Below are positions 1 through 6,157 of a stretch of DNA of 9,803 bases, piece by piece. The stretch spans positions 4,659 through 14,461 of the forward strand of contig CAJTQH010000056.1 of assembly GCA_910578305.1 (NCBI GenBank). Direction: 5' to 3'. Made by a program: the position numbers and the translations under genes. Under the pieces are notes generated by a model, which saw only the letters and a list, made by a program, of their open reading frames with translations, had not been told where the DNA came from and made no database searches. Origin of the DNA: an uncultured Muribaculaceae bacterium. Its GTDB lineage: Bacteria > Bacteroidota > Bacteroidia > Bacteroidales > Muribaculaceae. The first letter of the stretch is position 1, and each line of letters opens with the position of its first letter.

Positions 1-185
1 ATCATCCGCTTGCAGGCAAAGATGTGCGCTTCAAGGGTAAAGTGACTGTGGTGCGCGACGCCACTCCCGAAGAACTTCAGCCCGCACAGGGCTGCGGTTG
101 CGGCTGTGAAGGCGGCAATTGCGGTGACGGCTGCGGCTGTGACGAGCAGCATCACTGCGGCGATGACGCCTGCGGATGCCATTGA
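1..185 (+). CDS. slyD: SlyD-type FKBP peptidyl-prolyl cis-trans isomerase, C-terminal part
   Basis: This is the 3' end of a gene that starts outside the window; the first complete codon is at position 3 and the TGA is at 183-185, leaving 60 residues. The visible part begins HPLAGKDVRFKGKV, which matches the end of the SlyD-type FKBP fold (N-H-P-L-A-G-K, then a beta strand ending in VVRDATPEEL). After it comes a tail of about 32 residues with nine Cys and three His, arranged as CGCGC, CGDGCGC, HHC and CGCH. Known SlyD proteins are cytoplasmic prolyl isomerases and chaperones whose Cys/His tails bind nickel and other divalent metals and can deliver nickel to hydrogenase assembly. Metal binding is inferred here from composition. 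It is the only plus-strand gene seen and is convergent with the outer-membrane protein gene. Confidence 0.88.
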   Translation, partial: HPLAGKDVRFKGKVTVVRDATPEELQPAQGCGCGCEGGNCGDGCGCDEQHHCGDDACGCH

Positions 186-201
186 TGTTTCGACGATCTA
201 T

Positions 202-246
202 AAAAAAAAATCACACCCCCTTGCTCATTGCGGGCAAGGGGGTGTG
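202..246 (-). terminator. Intrinsic terminator of the outer-membrane protein gene, between convergent genes
   Basis: A perfect 13-bp inverted repeat, CACACCCCCTTGC at 212-224 and GCAAGGGGGTGTG at 234-246, encloses a 9-nt loop. A run of nine A at 202-210 becomes the U-tract when read on the minus strand, so this is a strong rho-independent terminator for the gene ending at 279. In the plus direction the stem is followed only by TTATGATA, so it may stop slyD transcripts less efficiently. Confidence 0.9.
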
Positions 247-278
247 TTATGATACTATGTATGGTATGGTGGGCTGCG

Positions 279-962
279 TCAGAAGTTGTAGCCTATGGTG
301 ATGTCAAACAGATTGGAGCGCATCGACAATGCGTCTTTGTACACATCGCATATGCCGGCTGCTCCCGATATGGCCGCATAGTAATGGTCGAAGAATGTGG
401 CACCGACACCGAAGCGCCACTTCACGTCGCAGCGGTTGAGAAAGCCGTCACTTCCATAGGCATTGGCAGAGCCTGAGATCTTGCCCATGTCGAGATGTGT
501 CTTGGCGGAGAATCCGAGTGTGAGTTCGGGGCCGGTGAAGAATGAGAGCCGCATTTCAGGTATGAAGTCGAAGTGATAGCCGACGATAAGCGGAAGTCGC
601 ATGCCCCATTGGCGGACAGATGCCCCCGAGATGTTGAGGTCATCGAATGCGGGGTCGAAATCGCCGATATTGGATATGATGTCGTTGCTGAACGAGTAGG
701 TGTTGTAGTACAGTGTGGCTCCGGGTTCGAAGAAAAGGTTTTTCCACACGGGTATGTTGTAAATGACACCGGCACTGAAGCCTGATCCGGCGTCGAGCAC
801 ATTGATGTTGGCAATGGAATAGTGGACGTCGGTGGGGCATGCGAGTTCATAGGAGAGTCGCACGCCGAGGTGTGCGTGATTGTCGGGATTGTCGAATATG
901 TCCTGAGCCGTGGCTGTCAGAGCCGAGATGCTCAGTGCGAGTGCTGTGATGAAGTGTTTCAT
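279..962 (-). CDS. Small outer-membrane beta-barrel protein (porT-like / OMP_b-brl family)
   Basis: The 227-residue product begins with a clear Sec signal peptide (MKHFITALALSISALTATAQ, cleavage near residues 19-21). The remainder alternates polar and hydrophobic or aromatic residues in strand-sized blocks, for example GFSAGVIYNIPV at 61-72, a strand near 81-90, WGMRLPLIVGYHF at 119-131 and the final DITIGYNF. The chain ends in Phe, as expected of a BAM substrate. This fits the 8-stranded outer-membrane barrels common in Bacteroidetes, often annotated as PorT-family or outer membrane beta-barrel proteins. The role is unknown: PorT itself acts in type IX secretion, but nothing here links this protein to that system. 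The ATG at 962 is directly followed by the signal peptide. The gene has its own -7 element and terminator and is therefore probably monocistronic. Confidence 0.8.
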   Translation of the reverse strand: MKHFITALALSISALTATAQDIFDNPDNHAHLGVRLSYELACPTDVHYSIANINVLDAGSGFSAGVIYNIPVWKNLFFEPGATLYYNTYSFSNDIISNIGDFDPAFDDLNISGASVRQWGMRLPLIVGYHFDFIPEMRLSFFTGPELTLGFSAKTHLDMGKISGSANAYGSDGFLNRCDVKWRFGVGATFFDHYYAAISGAAGICDVYKDALSMRSNLFDITIGYNF

Positions 963-1000
963 AATTTAACGGTCGCTTTTGTATAATGAGTAGAATGCTG

Positions 1001-1008
1001 CAAAGGTA
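1001..1008 (-). promoter_or_regulatory. Bacteroidetes-type -7 promoter element for the outer-membrane protein gene
   Basis: Read on the minus strand this is TACCTTTG, an exact match to the Bacteroidetes -7 consensus TAnnTTTG used with the primary sigma factor of this phylum. It would give a 5' leader of roughly 30 nt before the ATG at 962. No good TTTG -33 element is visible 17-23 bp upstream, so the call rests on one box and on position between a terminator and a start codon. Confidence 0.6.
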
Positions 1009-1078
1009 CGATAACGAGATGTAAGACGGAGCAGTGAAGAGTTAAAATGTGTAAACGCTGGTTTCGGAGAGCATTAAT

Positions 1079-1118
1079 AAAGCCGCCCGGACCAATGAGT
1101 GGTATGTCGGGCGGCTTT
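1079..1118 (-). terminator. Intrinsic terminator downstream of the RNase G gene
   Basis: AAAGCCGCCCG at 1079-1089 pairs perfectly with CGGGCGGCTTT at 1108-1118 around an 18-nt loop. The stem lies about 60 nt past the RNase G stop codon, so it is assigned to that transcript. On the minus strand the stem ends in CTTTATTAAT, a modest U-rich tail; the opposite side has TTTTT, so it could work in both directions. Confidence 0.8.
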
Positions 1119-1176
1119 TTATCGGTCGGTATAGGCATCGGATGTGAGATCTGTGCCTGAGTCCGAGTTGGCAGGA

Positions 1177-2805
1177 CTATTCCTCCTGTTGGTTACGTTG
1201 CTTGGCTTTCCGCTTGTTTTTGGTTGCTGATGAGTCGATGTCTTTTTCCTCTTTGATATCGACTTCGTTGTGCTGTGCGTCAATGACTTTATATTCCAGA
1301 TATGCCAGAGACTGGTCGGGAAGTATGCGGAACTTCCGTCCGAATTCCATGCGCCACCGGCGGTAGACGGACAAGAGTCCTTTTTTCAGATAAGCGTCGA
1401 CAAACGGGTGTACGTACATTATGAAGTCTGACACTTTAAGGTCATCGATCAGGTAGTGTATTTTTTCCTTCAGAGTGTCGGTGAACAGCAGCGACGGCTG
1501 TACCTGTCCTTTGCCGTAGCATGAGGGGCAGGTCTCTGTGGTGACGATGTCAAGCGCCGGACGGACTCTCTGGCGAGTGATCTGCATAAGTCCGAATTTA
1601 CTGAGCGGCAGTATGTTGTGGCGTGCTCTGTCACCTTGCATGATTTCTCGCATGTGTTCGTACAGCTGCTGCCTGTGTTCGGCTTTAGCCATGTCTATGA
1701 AGTCTATGACTATGATGCCGCCCATGTCGCGCAGTCTGAGCTGGCGAGCTATTTCGTCGGCGGCTCTGAGATTGACTTCAAGAGCGTTGCTCTCCTGGTC
1801 GTTTGCTGCTTTGGATCGGTTGCCGGAGTTGACGTCGATGACGTGTAGTGCTTCGGTGTGCTCTATAATGATGTATGCTCCGCTACGGAACGATACTGTC
1901 TTGCCAAACGATGACTTTATCTGTTTGGTGATACTGAAGTGGTCGAAAATCGGCTCGTCTTTGGAGTAGAGCTTTACTATGTCCTTACGGTCAGGGGCTA
2001 TCAGACTTACGTATTTGAGAATCTGTTCGTAAGTCTCGGGGTCGTTGACCTGTATGCTTTCGAAGTCGGGATTGAAGATGTCGCGCAGCACACCGACAAT
2101 GCGGCTTTCTTCCTGAAATATCAGTGCCGGCGCGGCTGATGTGCGTGCTTTGGCCACGGTGTCTTCCCAGTATTTGACGAGGGTTTTCATTTCGTGGTTG
2201 AGTTCGGCCACTCGCTTGCCTTCGGCAGATGTGCGTACGATTACGCCGAAGTTTTTCGGACGTATGCTCTCTATGAGCTGCCGCAGGCGCATCTTTTCTT
2301 CGGATGTCTTGATTTTCTGTGAGATGGATACTTTGTCGCCGAACGGTATTAGCACCATGTAACGTCCGGTGAGGGTGATCTCGGTGGTGAGTCGCGGACC
2401 TTTTGACGATATGGGTTCCTTGACAATCTGCACCATCAGTTCCTGTCCGGCAGTGAGAACTTCGGATATCGATCCTTGTTTGTTGATGTCCGGCAGGAGT
2501 TTCATGCCTGAGACGGCTGGAGTGTTTCGCTCCTTTTTGTCCAGGGCTTTTGTGAGGAATGAGGAGTAAGAGGAAAATTGGGAGCCAAGATCTAAGTAAT
2601 GGAGGAATGCGTCCTTATCGTAGCCTACGTTGACGAATGCGGCATTCAGTCCCGGCATAAGTTTCTTGACTTTGGCCAGGTAAATGTCACCGACGGCGTA
2701 GGCGATGTCGCGTGCTTCTTTCTGCAGCGACACTAAGCGGCCCTCTTCGAGAAGTGCTATTGATACTTCTTTGGGCTGCACGTCGACAATAAGTTCGCTT
2801 CGCAT
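1177..2805 (-). CDS. rng: Ribonuclease G (Rne/Rng family endoribonuclease)
   Basis: The 542-residue product is a single-strand-specific endoribonuclease of the RNase E/G family, which in the cytoplasm processes rRNA and starts mRNA decay. An S1-type RNA-binding region covers about residues 37-130 (GDIYLAKVKKLMPGLNAAFVNVG, with a low-complexity insertion near 75-110). The DNase-I-like catalytic part has the two expected metal-binding Asp, D324 in HVIDVNSGN and D368 in IIVIDFIDM. The Zn-link motif is CPSC (C426, C429), which in RNase E joins protomers. A small C-terminal domain and a basic tail (KNKRKAKQRN) follow; there is no long RNase E scaffold, which argues for the RNase G type (E. coli RNase G is 489 residues). 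The ATG at 2805 gives the family N-terminus MRSELIVDVQPKEVSIALL; the in-frame GTG at 2859 would add 18 unrelated residues and is not preferred. Its place after HU and the COX24-like gene is typical of Bacteroidales. Confidence 0.95.
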   Translation of the reverse strand: MRSELIVDVQPKEVSIALLEEGRLVSLQKEARDIAYAVGDIYLAKVKKLMPGLNAAFVNVGYDKDAFLHYLDLGSQFSSYSSFLTKALDKKERNTPAVSGMKLLPDINKQGSISEVLTAGQELMVQIVKEPISSKGPRLTTEITLTGRYMVLIPFGDKVSISQKIKTSEEKMRLRQLIESIRPKNFGVIVRTSAEGKRVAELNHEMKTLVKYWEDTVAKARTSAAPALIFQEESRIVGVLRDIFNPDFESIQVNDPETYEQILKYVSLIAPDRKDIVKLYSKDEPIFDHFSITKQIKSSFGKTVSFRSGAYIIIEHTEALHVIDVNSGNRSKAANDQESNALEVNLRAADEIARQLRLRDMGGIIVIDFIDMAKAEHRQQLYEHMREIMQGDRARHNILPLSKFGLMQITRQRVRPALDIVTTETCPSCYGKGQVQPSLLFTDTLKEKIHYLIDDLKVSDFIMYVHPFVDAYLKKGLLSVYRRWRMEFGRKFRILPDQSLAYLEYKVIDAQHNEVDIKEEKDIDSSATKNKRKAKQRNQQEE

Positions 2806-2919
2806 TGATGAGGTGTTAGTGTTAGGTTGAAAATACAGAGAACAAACGCTAACGGGCACTTTTCAAGCTGGTGGCTCGTCAGGTTTGTTCTGTGTATCGC
2901 GTTAATAATATCGCTCCTT

Positions 2920-2968
2920 GATTGTCACAATCTTTATGAGATTTATTCAGAGCTGTAGGCCTGTCAGG
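2920..2968. repeat. Two short palindromes in the RNase G leader region
   Basis: In the 185-nt gap between the COX24-like gene and rng there are two small palindromes, GATTGTCACAATC at 2920-2932 and CCTGTCAGG at 2960-2968, each built around the same TGTCA core and spaced 27 nt apart. They could be operator half-sites, weak hairpins in the rng leader, or chance. No TAnnTTTG box was found in this gap, so rng may be read through from upstream. Confidence 0.3.
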
Positions 2969-2990
2969 TCCTATTGGTCAGCAGTGATTG

Positions 2991-3080
2991 TTATTTCTTC
3001 TTGTGACGGTTTTTACGGAGACGTTTTTTGCGCTTGTGAGTAGCCATTTTGTGGCCTTTTCTTTTCTTTCCGCTAGGCAT
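2991..3080 (-). CDS. Tiny basic ribosomal-type peptide, AURKAIP1/COX24 (mS38-like) domain
   Basis: A 29-residue open frame runs from ATG at 3080 to TAA at 2991-2993: MPSGKKRKGHKMATHKRKKR, then LRKNRHKKK. Sixteen of 29 residues are Lys or Arg and three are His. It closely resembles the short conserved Bacteroidetes protein annotated as AURKAIP1/COX24 domain-containing, whose mitochondrial relative mS38 (AURKAIP1/Cox24) is a small-subunit ribosomal protein. A role on the ribosome or rRNA is inferred from that relation and from composition. It lies 54 nt after the HU gene and 185 nt before rng, in the order usual for Bacteroidales. Its length makes it easy for gene finders to miss, but the family match is strong. 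Confidence 0.88.
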   Translation of the reverse strand: MPSGKKRKGHKMATHKRKKRLRKNRHKKK

Positions 3081-3134
3081 GTTACTCTAAAGTTATAGGA
3101 TTAATATATATAGTGTTTTTTATAAACTGAGTGA

Positions 3135-3407
3135 TTACTTCACTTCTTCCATGAACACTTTTGCAGGCTTGAACGCGGGGATCTTGTGTTCGGGGATGAT
3201 TATGGTGGTGTTCTTAGATATATTGCGGGCGGTCTTTTCAGAACGGGTCTTTACGATGAAGCTGCCGAAACCACGCAGATATACGTTTTCACCATGTGAA
3301 AGAGAATCCTTTACCACTTCCATGAATTTTTCGATAGTTGCAAGTACATTGGCCTTTTCAATGCCGGTTGTCTTAGCAATCTCGTTTACGATGTCAGCTT
3401 TAGTCAT
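3135..3407 (-). CDS. HU-family DNA-binding protein
   Basis: The 90-residue product has full family length. An N-terminal helical dimerisation part (MTKADIVNEIAKTTGIEKANV) is followed by the signature VYLRGFGSFIVKTR at 42-55 and the beta-arm, then IPAFKPAKVF near the C-terminus. HU/IHF proteins form dimers that bend and compact DNA in the nucleoid. In the arm tip the canonical RNPxTG is replaced by RNISKNT, so position 63 is Ile in place of the intercalating Pro; to my knowledge related Bacteroidales HU proteins share this. The gene heads the run HU, COX24-like peptide, rng. Symbol left blank because HU and IHF paralogues cannot be told apart from this sequence alone. Confidence 0.93.
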   Translation of the reverse strand: MTKADIVNEIAKTTGIEKANVLATIEKFMEVVKDSLSHGENVYLRGFGSFIVKTRSEKTARNISKNTTIIIPEHKIPAFKPAKVFMEEVK

Positions 3408-3469
3408 TTTATTAAGCTTTTTAATATAAGTGATTAATACGTTGAAAAACAGTTCGTTGGGCTAATTAA

Positions 3470-3482
3470 GCCGCTCTGCGGC
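3470..3482 (-). other. Small GC hairpin in the HU leader
   Basis: GCCGC at 3470-3474 pairs with GCGGC at 3478-3482 around a 3-nt loop. On the minus strand it is followed by TTAATTAG, which is only weakly U-rich. It could be a 5'-end hairpin of the HU mRNA or a poor terminator for transcripts coming from the upstream HAD gene. Confidence 0.35.
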
Positions 3483-3494
3483 GTTTAGCAAGTG

Positions 3495-3502
3495 CAAATA
3501 TC
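3495..3502 (-). promoter_or_regulatory. Possible -7 promoter element for the HU gene
   Basis: On the minus strand this reads GATATTTG, seven of eight matches to TAnnTTTG, about 90 nt before the HU start. An ATTG about 22 nt upstream could serve as a poor -33 box. A run of eight A (minus strand, 3507-3514) lies just upstream and a run of seven at 3538-3544. The placement in the 152-nt gap after the HAD gene is sensible, but the match is imperfect. Confidence 0.35.
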
Positions 3503-3559
3503 GTACTTTTTTTTCAAATAGAAGCAATTCAGTTCGATTTTTTTATAATAAATGACACT

Positions 3560-4294
3560 TTAGCACGCTTTTAGGATGAAGTGCGAGAGGTCGGTTATTT
3601 CGTCGGCACCTTTGGGGCATGGTACTCCGGGGAATGCCCGCAAGGGGTGATACCACAGTGCGTTCCAGCCGGTAGCGATGGCTCCGGCGATGTCGGTCTG
3701 TGGGTTGTCGCCTATCATGAGGTGGTGTGTGGGGTCGGTGTCGTGAGCCTGGCGCATAGCGTGGTCAAATATGCGTGGGTCGGGTTTGTTGACTCCGATG
3801 TCGTCACTCAGCACCACGAGGTCTATGTAGGGGTCGAGTCCGGCGGTGTGTATCTTGCGGTGTTGCACTTCTTTGAATCCGTTGGAGAGGATGCCGATGG
3901 TGACTCCGGCCCGGCGCAGTCGGCGCAGGAGTGTGATGGCTCCGGGCATGAGTGTCTTCTGCTGTGCGAGCAGGTCGAGATAGAGTGGGTCGAAGAGCTC
4001 GGAGAGGCTGCGTGCGTTGTGATCGGGCAGTCCGGCCTGACACAGGGGGCGGCGGAAGCGTTCCATACGCAGGGATTGGCGTGAGATCCGTCCGATATTG
4101 TATTCGGCCCATAGAGCTATATTGTGGCGTTCGTAGCACTCAGCCCATTGTTCGGGGTCGGGCCAAAGGTTGCGTAACACAGGCTCTTGTTGCCACATGG
4201 CTATGAGCGATGTGTGTGCGTTGGTGGTAAAGTCGATGAGCGTGTCGTCGAGGTCTAACCACACAGTGGTGATGTGATGAGAATTATAGATCAT
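3560..4294 (-). CDS. HAD-superfamily hydrolase, YjjG-type nucleotidase/phosphatase
   Basis: The 244-residue product carries all four HAD motifs. Motif I is DLDDTL with nucleophile D14 and acid/base D16; motif II is ILSNG with S137; motif III is NKPDP with K170; motif IV is GDNPQTD with D196 and D201. The helical cap lies between motifs I and II (about 20-115), as in subclass I enzymes. It resembles the YjjG / noncanonical pyrimidine nucleotidase group, which dephosphorylates nucleoside monophosphates and helps clear unusual nucleotides; the substrate cannot be fixed from sequence. The ATG lies inside the last codons of the transporter gene with an 11-nt overlap, which suggests translational coupling. 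It would therefore share the preQ1-linked control of that transporter, so a role in deazapurine nucleotide salvage is possible but unproven. Confidence 0.85.
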   Translation of the reverse strand: MIYNSHHITTVWLDLDDTLIDFTTNAHTSLIAMWQQEPVLRNLWPDPEQWAECYERHNIALWAEYNIGRISRQSLRMERFRRPLCQAGLPDHNARSLSELFDPLYLDLLAQQKTLMPGAITLLRRLRRAGVTIGILSNGFKEVQHRKIHTAGLDPYIDLVVLSDDIGVNKPDPRIFDHAMRQAHDTDPTHHLMIGDNPQTDIAGAIATGWNALWYHPLRAFPGVPCPKGADEITDLSHFILKAC

Positions 4295-4997
4295 TTATTT
4301 TCCACCATTTATATGATATGTCTGTGTCGTGCGCGTCGGTGCCTTCGATGCGTCGCAGGCGCTTGACCAGACGTAGGGTTACGGGCAGTATAATGATTTC
4401 GTAGAGGGTTTTGAGCAGTGTCTGTGTGATGATGAGCGAGAGTATCATGCTCCAGGGAAGCACTCCGCCGAATGCTATGGGGAAGAAAATGCATGAGTCG
4501 GTGCTTTCTCCCCATAAAGTGCTGACGATGGCTCTCAGTGAGAATCCGTGGGTGCCTTCGCGTCCGGCTTTCATGCGGCTCATCACGTAAGCATTGACCA
4601 TTGATCCGCAAAGAAATGCTGTGAAACTGGCGGCGAGTATGCGTGGTACGGCACCGAATATCAGCTGCATGGCTTCTTGTCCGTGCCATTGTTCGTCGCC
4701 TGGTAGCCAGAGTCCGATCTGCAGCAGCAGGCTTACGAGCAGATTCATGGCAAATCCGAGCCATATCACCAGTCGGGCGCGGCGAAATCCGTATATTTCC
4801 ACGATGCAGTCGCTTATAATATAGGAGATGGGAAATACGACGACTCCGGCAGTGAGTGCGAGCGGGCCGATGGATACGGTCTTTATCTCCATGAGATTTG
4901 ACACTATGAGGCACACGCAGAATAGCACGGCCAAAAGCAGAAATGTGGGGGAGAAGGAGGGGCGTTGTGTCCTGGAATTGTTGTTGATGTTGTTCAT
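4284..4997 (-). CDS. yhhQ: Queuosine precursor transporter (YhhQ / DUF165 family)
   Basis: The 237-residue integral inner-membrane protein has about six hydrophobic segments, near residues 17-35, 45-62, 74-97, 112-138, 165-190 and 190-212. Family signatures are visible: ISDCIVEIYG at 61-70 and RAIVSTLWGESTDSCIF at 155-171, the latter with G163, E164 and D167. Members of this family (E. coli YhhQ) import 7-deazaguanine precursors such as preQ0 and preQ1 for making queuosine in tRNA. The ATG at 4997 begins a hydrophilic N-terminus (MNNINNNSRTQR), giving normal family length. A preQ1-I-like aptamer ends four bases upstream of this ATG, which supports the assignment independently. The HAD gene follows with an 11-nt overlap. 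No membrane topology or substrate can be proved from sequence alone. Confidence 0.93.
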   Translation of the reverse strand: MNNINNNSRTQRPSFSPTFLLLAVLFCVCLIVSNLMEIKTVSIGPLALTAGVVVFPISYIISDCIVEIYGFRRARLVIWLGFAMNLLVSLLLQIGLWLPGDEQWHGQEAMQLIFGAVPRILAASFTAFLCGSMVNAYVMSRMKAGREGTHGFSLRAIVSTLWGESTDSCIFFPIAFGGVLPWSMILSLIITQTLLKTLYEIIILPVTLRLVKRLRRIEGTDAHDTDISYKWWKINDL

Positions 4998-5001
4998 TGT
5001 T

Positions 5002-5030
5002 CTTGTTTTTTACGAGGTAGCAAGCACTCG
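5002..5030 (-). promoter_or_regulatory. Candidate preQ1-I riboswitch controlling yhhQ
   Basis: On the minus strand the 41-nt gap before yhhQ folds as an H-type pseudoknot. P1 is CGAG (5030-5027) with CUCG (5016-5013). The 10-nt loop UGCUUGCUAC contains CUUG (5024-5021), which pairs with the tail CAAG (5005-5002) to form P2. The linking strand is UAAAAAA (5012-5006). In the known preQ1-I structure from T. tengcongensis the loop is also 10 nt, the ligand pairs with C15, contacts U6 and A29, and stacks under G11-C30. The matching bases here are C5017, U5026, A5006 and the pair G5021-C5005, so all are kept. The 3' strand of P2 ends four bases before the ATG, which suggests that ligand binding hides the initiation region. 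It starts only 8 nt after the upstream glycosyltransferase stop codon. Confidence 0.83.
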
Positions 5031-5038
5031 GGTGGTTG

Positions 5039-6145
5039 TTATTTGCGTTTGTGTTTTTTTAGTACGGCTTCGTAGACATCGGCGGTCTTACGAGCTATTG
5101 TGTCCCAGTCGTAGTCGGACAGGTCGTAGCGGCGTGGGGTTGCCTGCTGCGAGAGTTTTCGCTGGATAAGAGCTGTCAGTGATGCGATGTCGCCGGTCTT
5201 GAAGTAGTCGTCGGGAGACAGGCATGCGAGCCTGTTGGCGGGGATGTCGCTCACGGCCACATCCAGATCGTAGCTCATGGCTTCGAGTAGCGAGAATGGC
5301 AGCCCTTCGTGGTAGGATGGGATGACAAACAGTGTGGCGTTGGACATGAGTTGATTGAGTTTCTCGCCTTTGATGAATCCGGTGAGAACGACTCCGGCCT
5401 GTTCGGCCTGCTGCTTCAGTGATTCGGAGTATGTGTCGGGGTGGTCGGCATCGCCGGCTATGGCGAGCTTGTATTCTCCGGCGTCGAGTCCGTGATAGGC
5501 TTCGATGAGGTCGTGAAATCCTTTTTCTTTGACAAATCGTCCGATGGCCACAATGTATTTTCCCGGCTCGAGTCCGATGTGGCGGACGTAATCGGTGGAT
5601 GTGGATTTTATGGGATGCTGCACGCCGTTGTATATCAGATCGGTATCGGTGCGTCCGTATCGGGTGCGTAGAATGTCGGCTATGACTTGCGAAATCACTA
5701 TCACGCGATGGCTAAAGCGTGTGCCAAGACGTTCACCTGTCTTGAGTATAGTTTTTGCAAGACGCCCCCATTTCTGTCGGTCGTAGTCGGGACCGTGGTT
5801 TGTCATGACTACTTTCATGGCCAACAGGCGTGCCAATGGTGTCATTATCGACGGGCCTATGGCGTGGATGTGCAGTACGTCGGGATGTAGTCTGCGTGCT
5901 TTGATTACGGCAAGAAATGTGTGGACTATGGCTTCGAAACTTTTTTTCTTCGGTGCATATACGTCGATCAGGTCTATGCCTTTGTATTGCCGTATTCTAT
6001 TGGAGTCGGTGATATATGGAGTGCGGCGTATGACGGTGACTTTGTGTCCCATGGCGCAGAGCCGCGGGTACAATTGCTCGCAGTGCGTCTCGACTCCTCC
6101 CAGTATGTCGGGTATGCCACGTGTGCCGATAACTACTATGTGCAT
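5039..6145 (-). CDS. GT4-family glycosyltransferase (GT-B fold)
   Basis: The 368-residue product has the two Rossmann-like halves of a GT-B enzyme. The acceptor half opens with MHIVVIGTRGIPDILGGVET, a glycine-rich start seen in polysaccharide rhamnosyl- and related transferases. The donor half has VAIGRFVKEKGF at 199-210 (R203 and K208 in donor phosphate positions) and the E(x7)E motif HEGLPFSLLEAM at 279-290 (E280, E288). Such retaining enzymes add a sugar from a nucleotide donor to a lipid-linked oligosaccharide on the cytoplasmic side of the inner membrane. Donor and acceptor cannot be told. It lies 12 nt after the radical SAM gene and is the last polysaccharide gene before the riboswitch and yhhQ. 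No signal peptide or membrane segment is seen. Confidence 0.92.
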   Translation of the reverse strand: MHIVVIGTRGIPDILGGVETHCEQLYPRLCAMGHKVTVIRRTPYITDSNRIRQYKGIDLIDVYAPKKKSFEAIVHTFLAVIKARRLHPDVLHIHAIGPSIMTPLARLLAMKVVMTNHGPDYDRQKWGRLAKTILKTGERLGTRFSHRVIVISQVIADILRTRYGRTDTDLIYNGVQHPIKSTSTDYVRHIGLEPGKYIVAIGRFVKEKGFHDLIEAYHGLDAGEYKLAIAGDADHPDTYSESLKQQAEQAGVVLTGFIKGEKLNQLMSNATLFVIPSYHEGLPFSLLEAMSYDLDVAVSDIPANRLACLSPDDYFKTGDIASLTALIQRKLSQQATPRRYDLSDYDWDTIARKTADVYEAVLKKHKRK

Positions 6146-6157
6146 GCGTGATAGTAT

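Noticed and set aside
202..246. CRISPR or other array-type repeats
   Set aside because: The only strong repeat here is a single inverted repeat with an A-tract, explained as a terminator; no spaced direct repeats were seen anywhere in the window.
1538..1969. Plus-strand open frame of 143 codons
   Set aside because: Antisense to the catalytic core of RNase G; its composition mirrors the real gene and no family is recognised.
2806..2859. Longer RNase G start at a GTG
   Set aside because: The added 18 residues (MPVSVCSLYFQPNTNTSS) do not look like the family, whereas the ATG at 2805 gives the standard N-terminus MRSELIVDVQPKE.
3581..4084. Plus-strand open frame of 167 codons
   Set aside because: Antisense to the HAD hydrolase, which has all four motifs; the frame is Val/Gly/Glu-rich as expected from reverse reading of a GC-biased gene.
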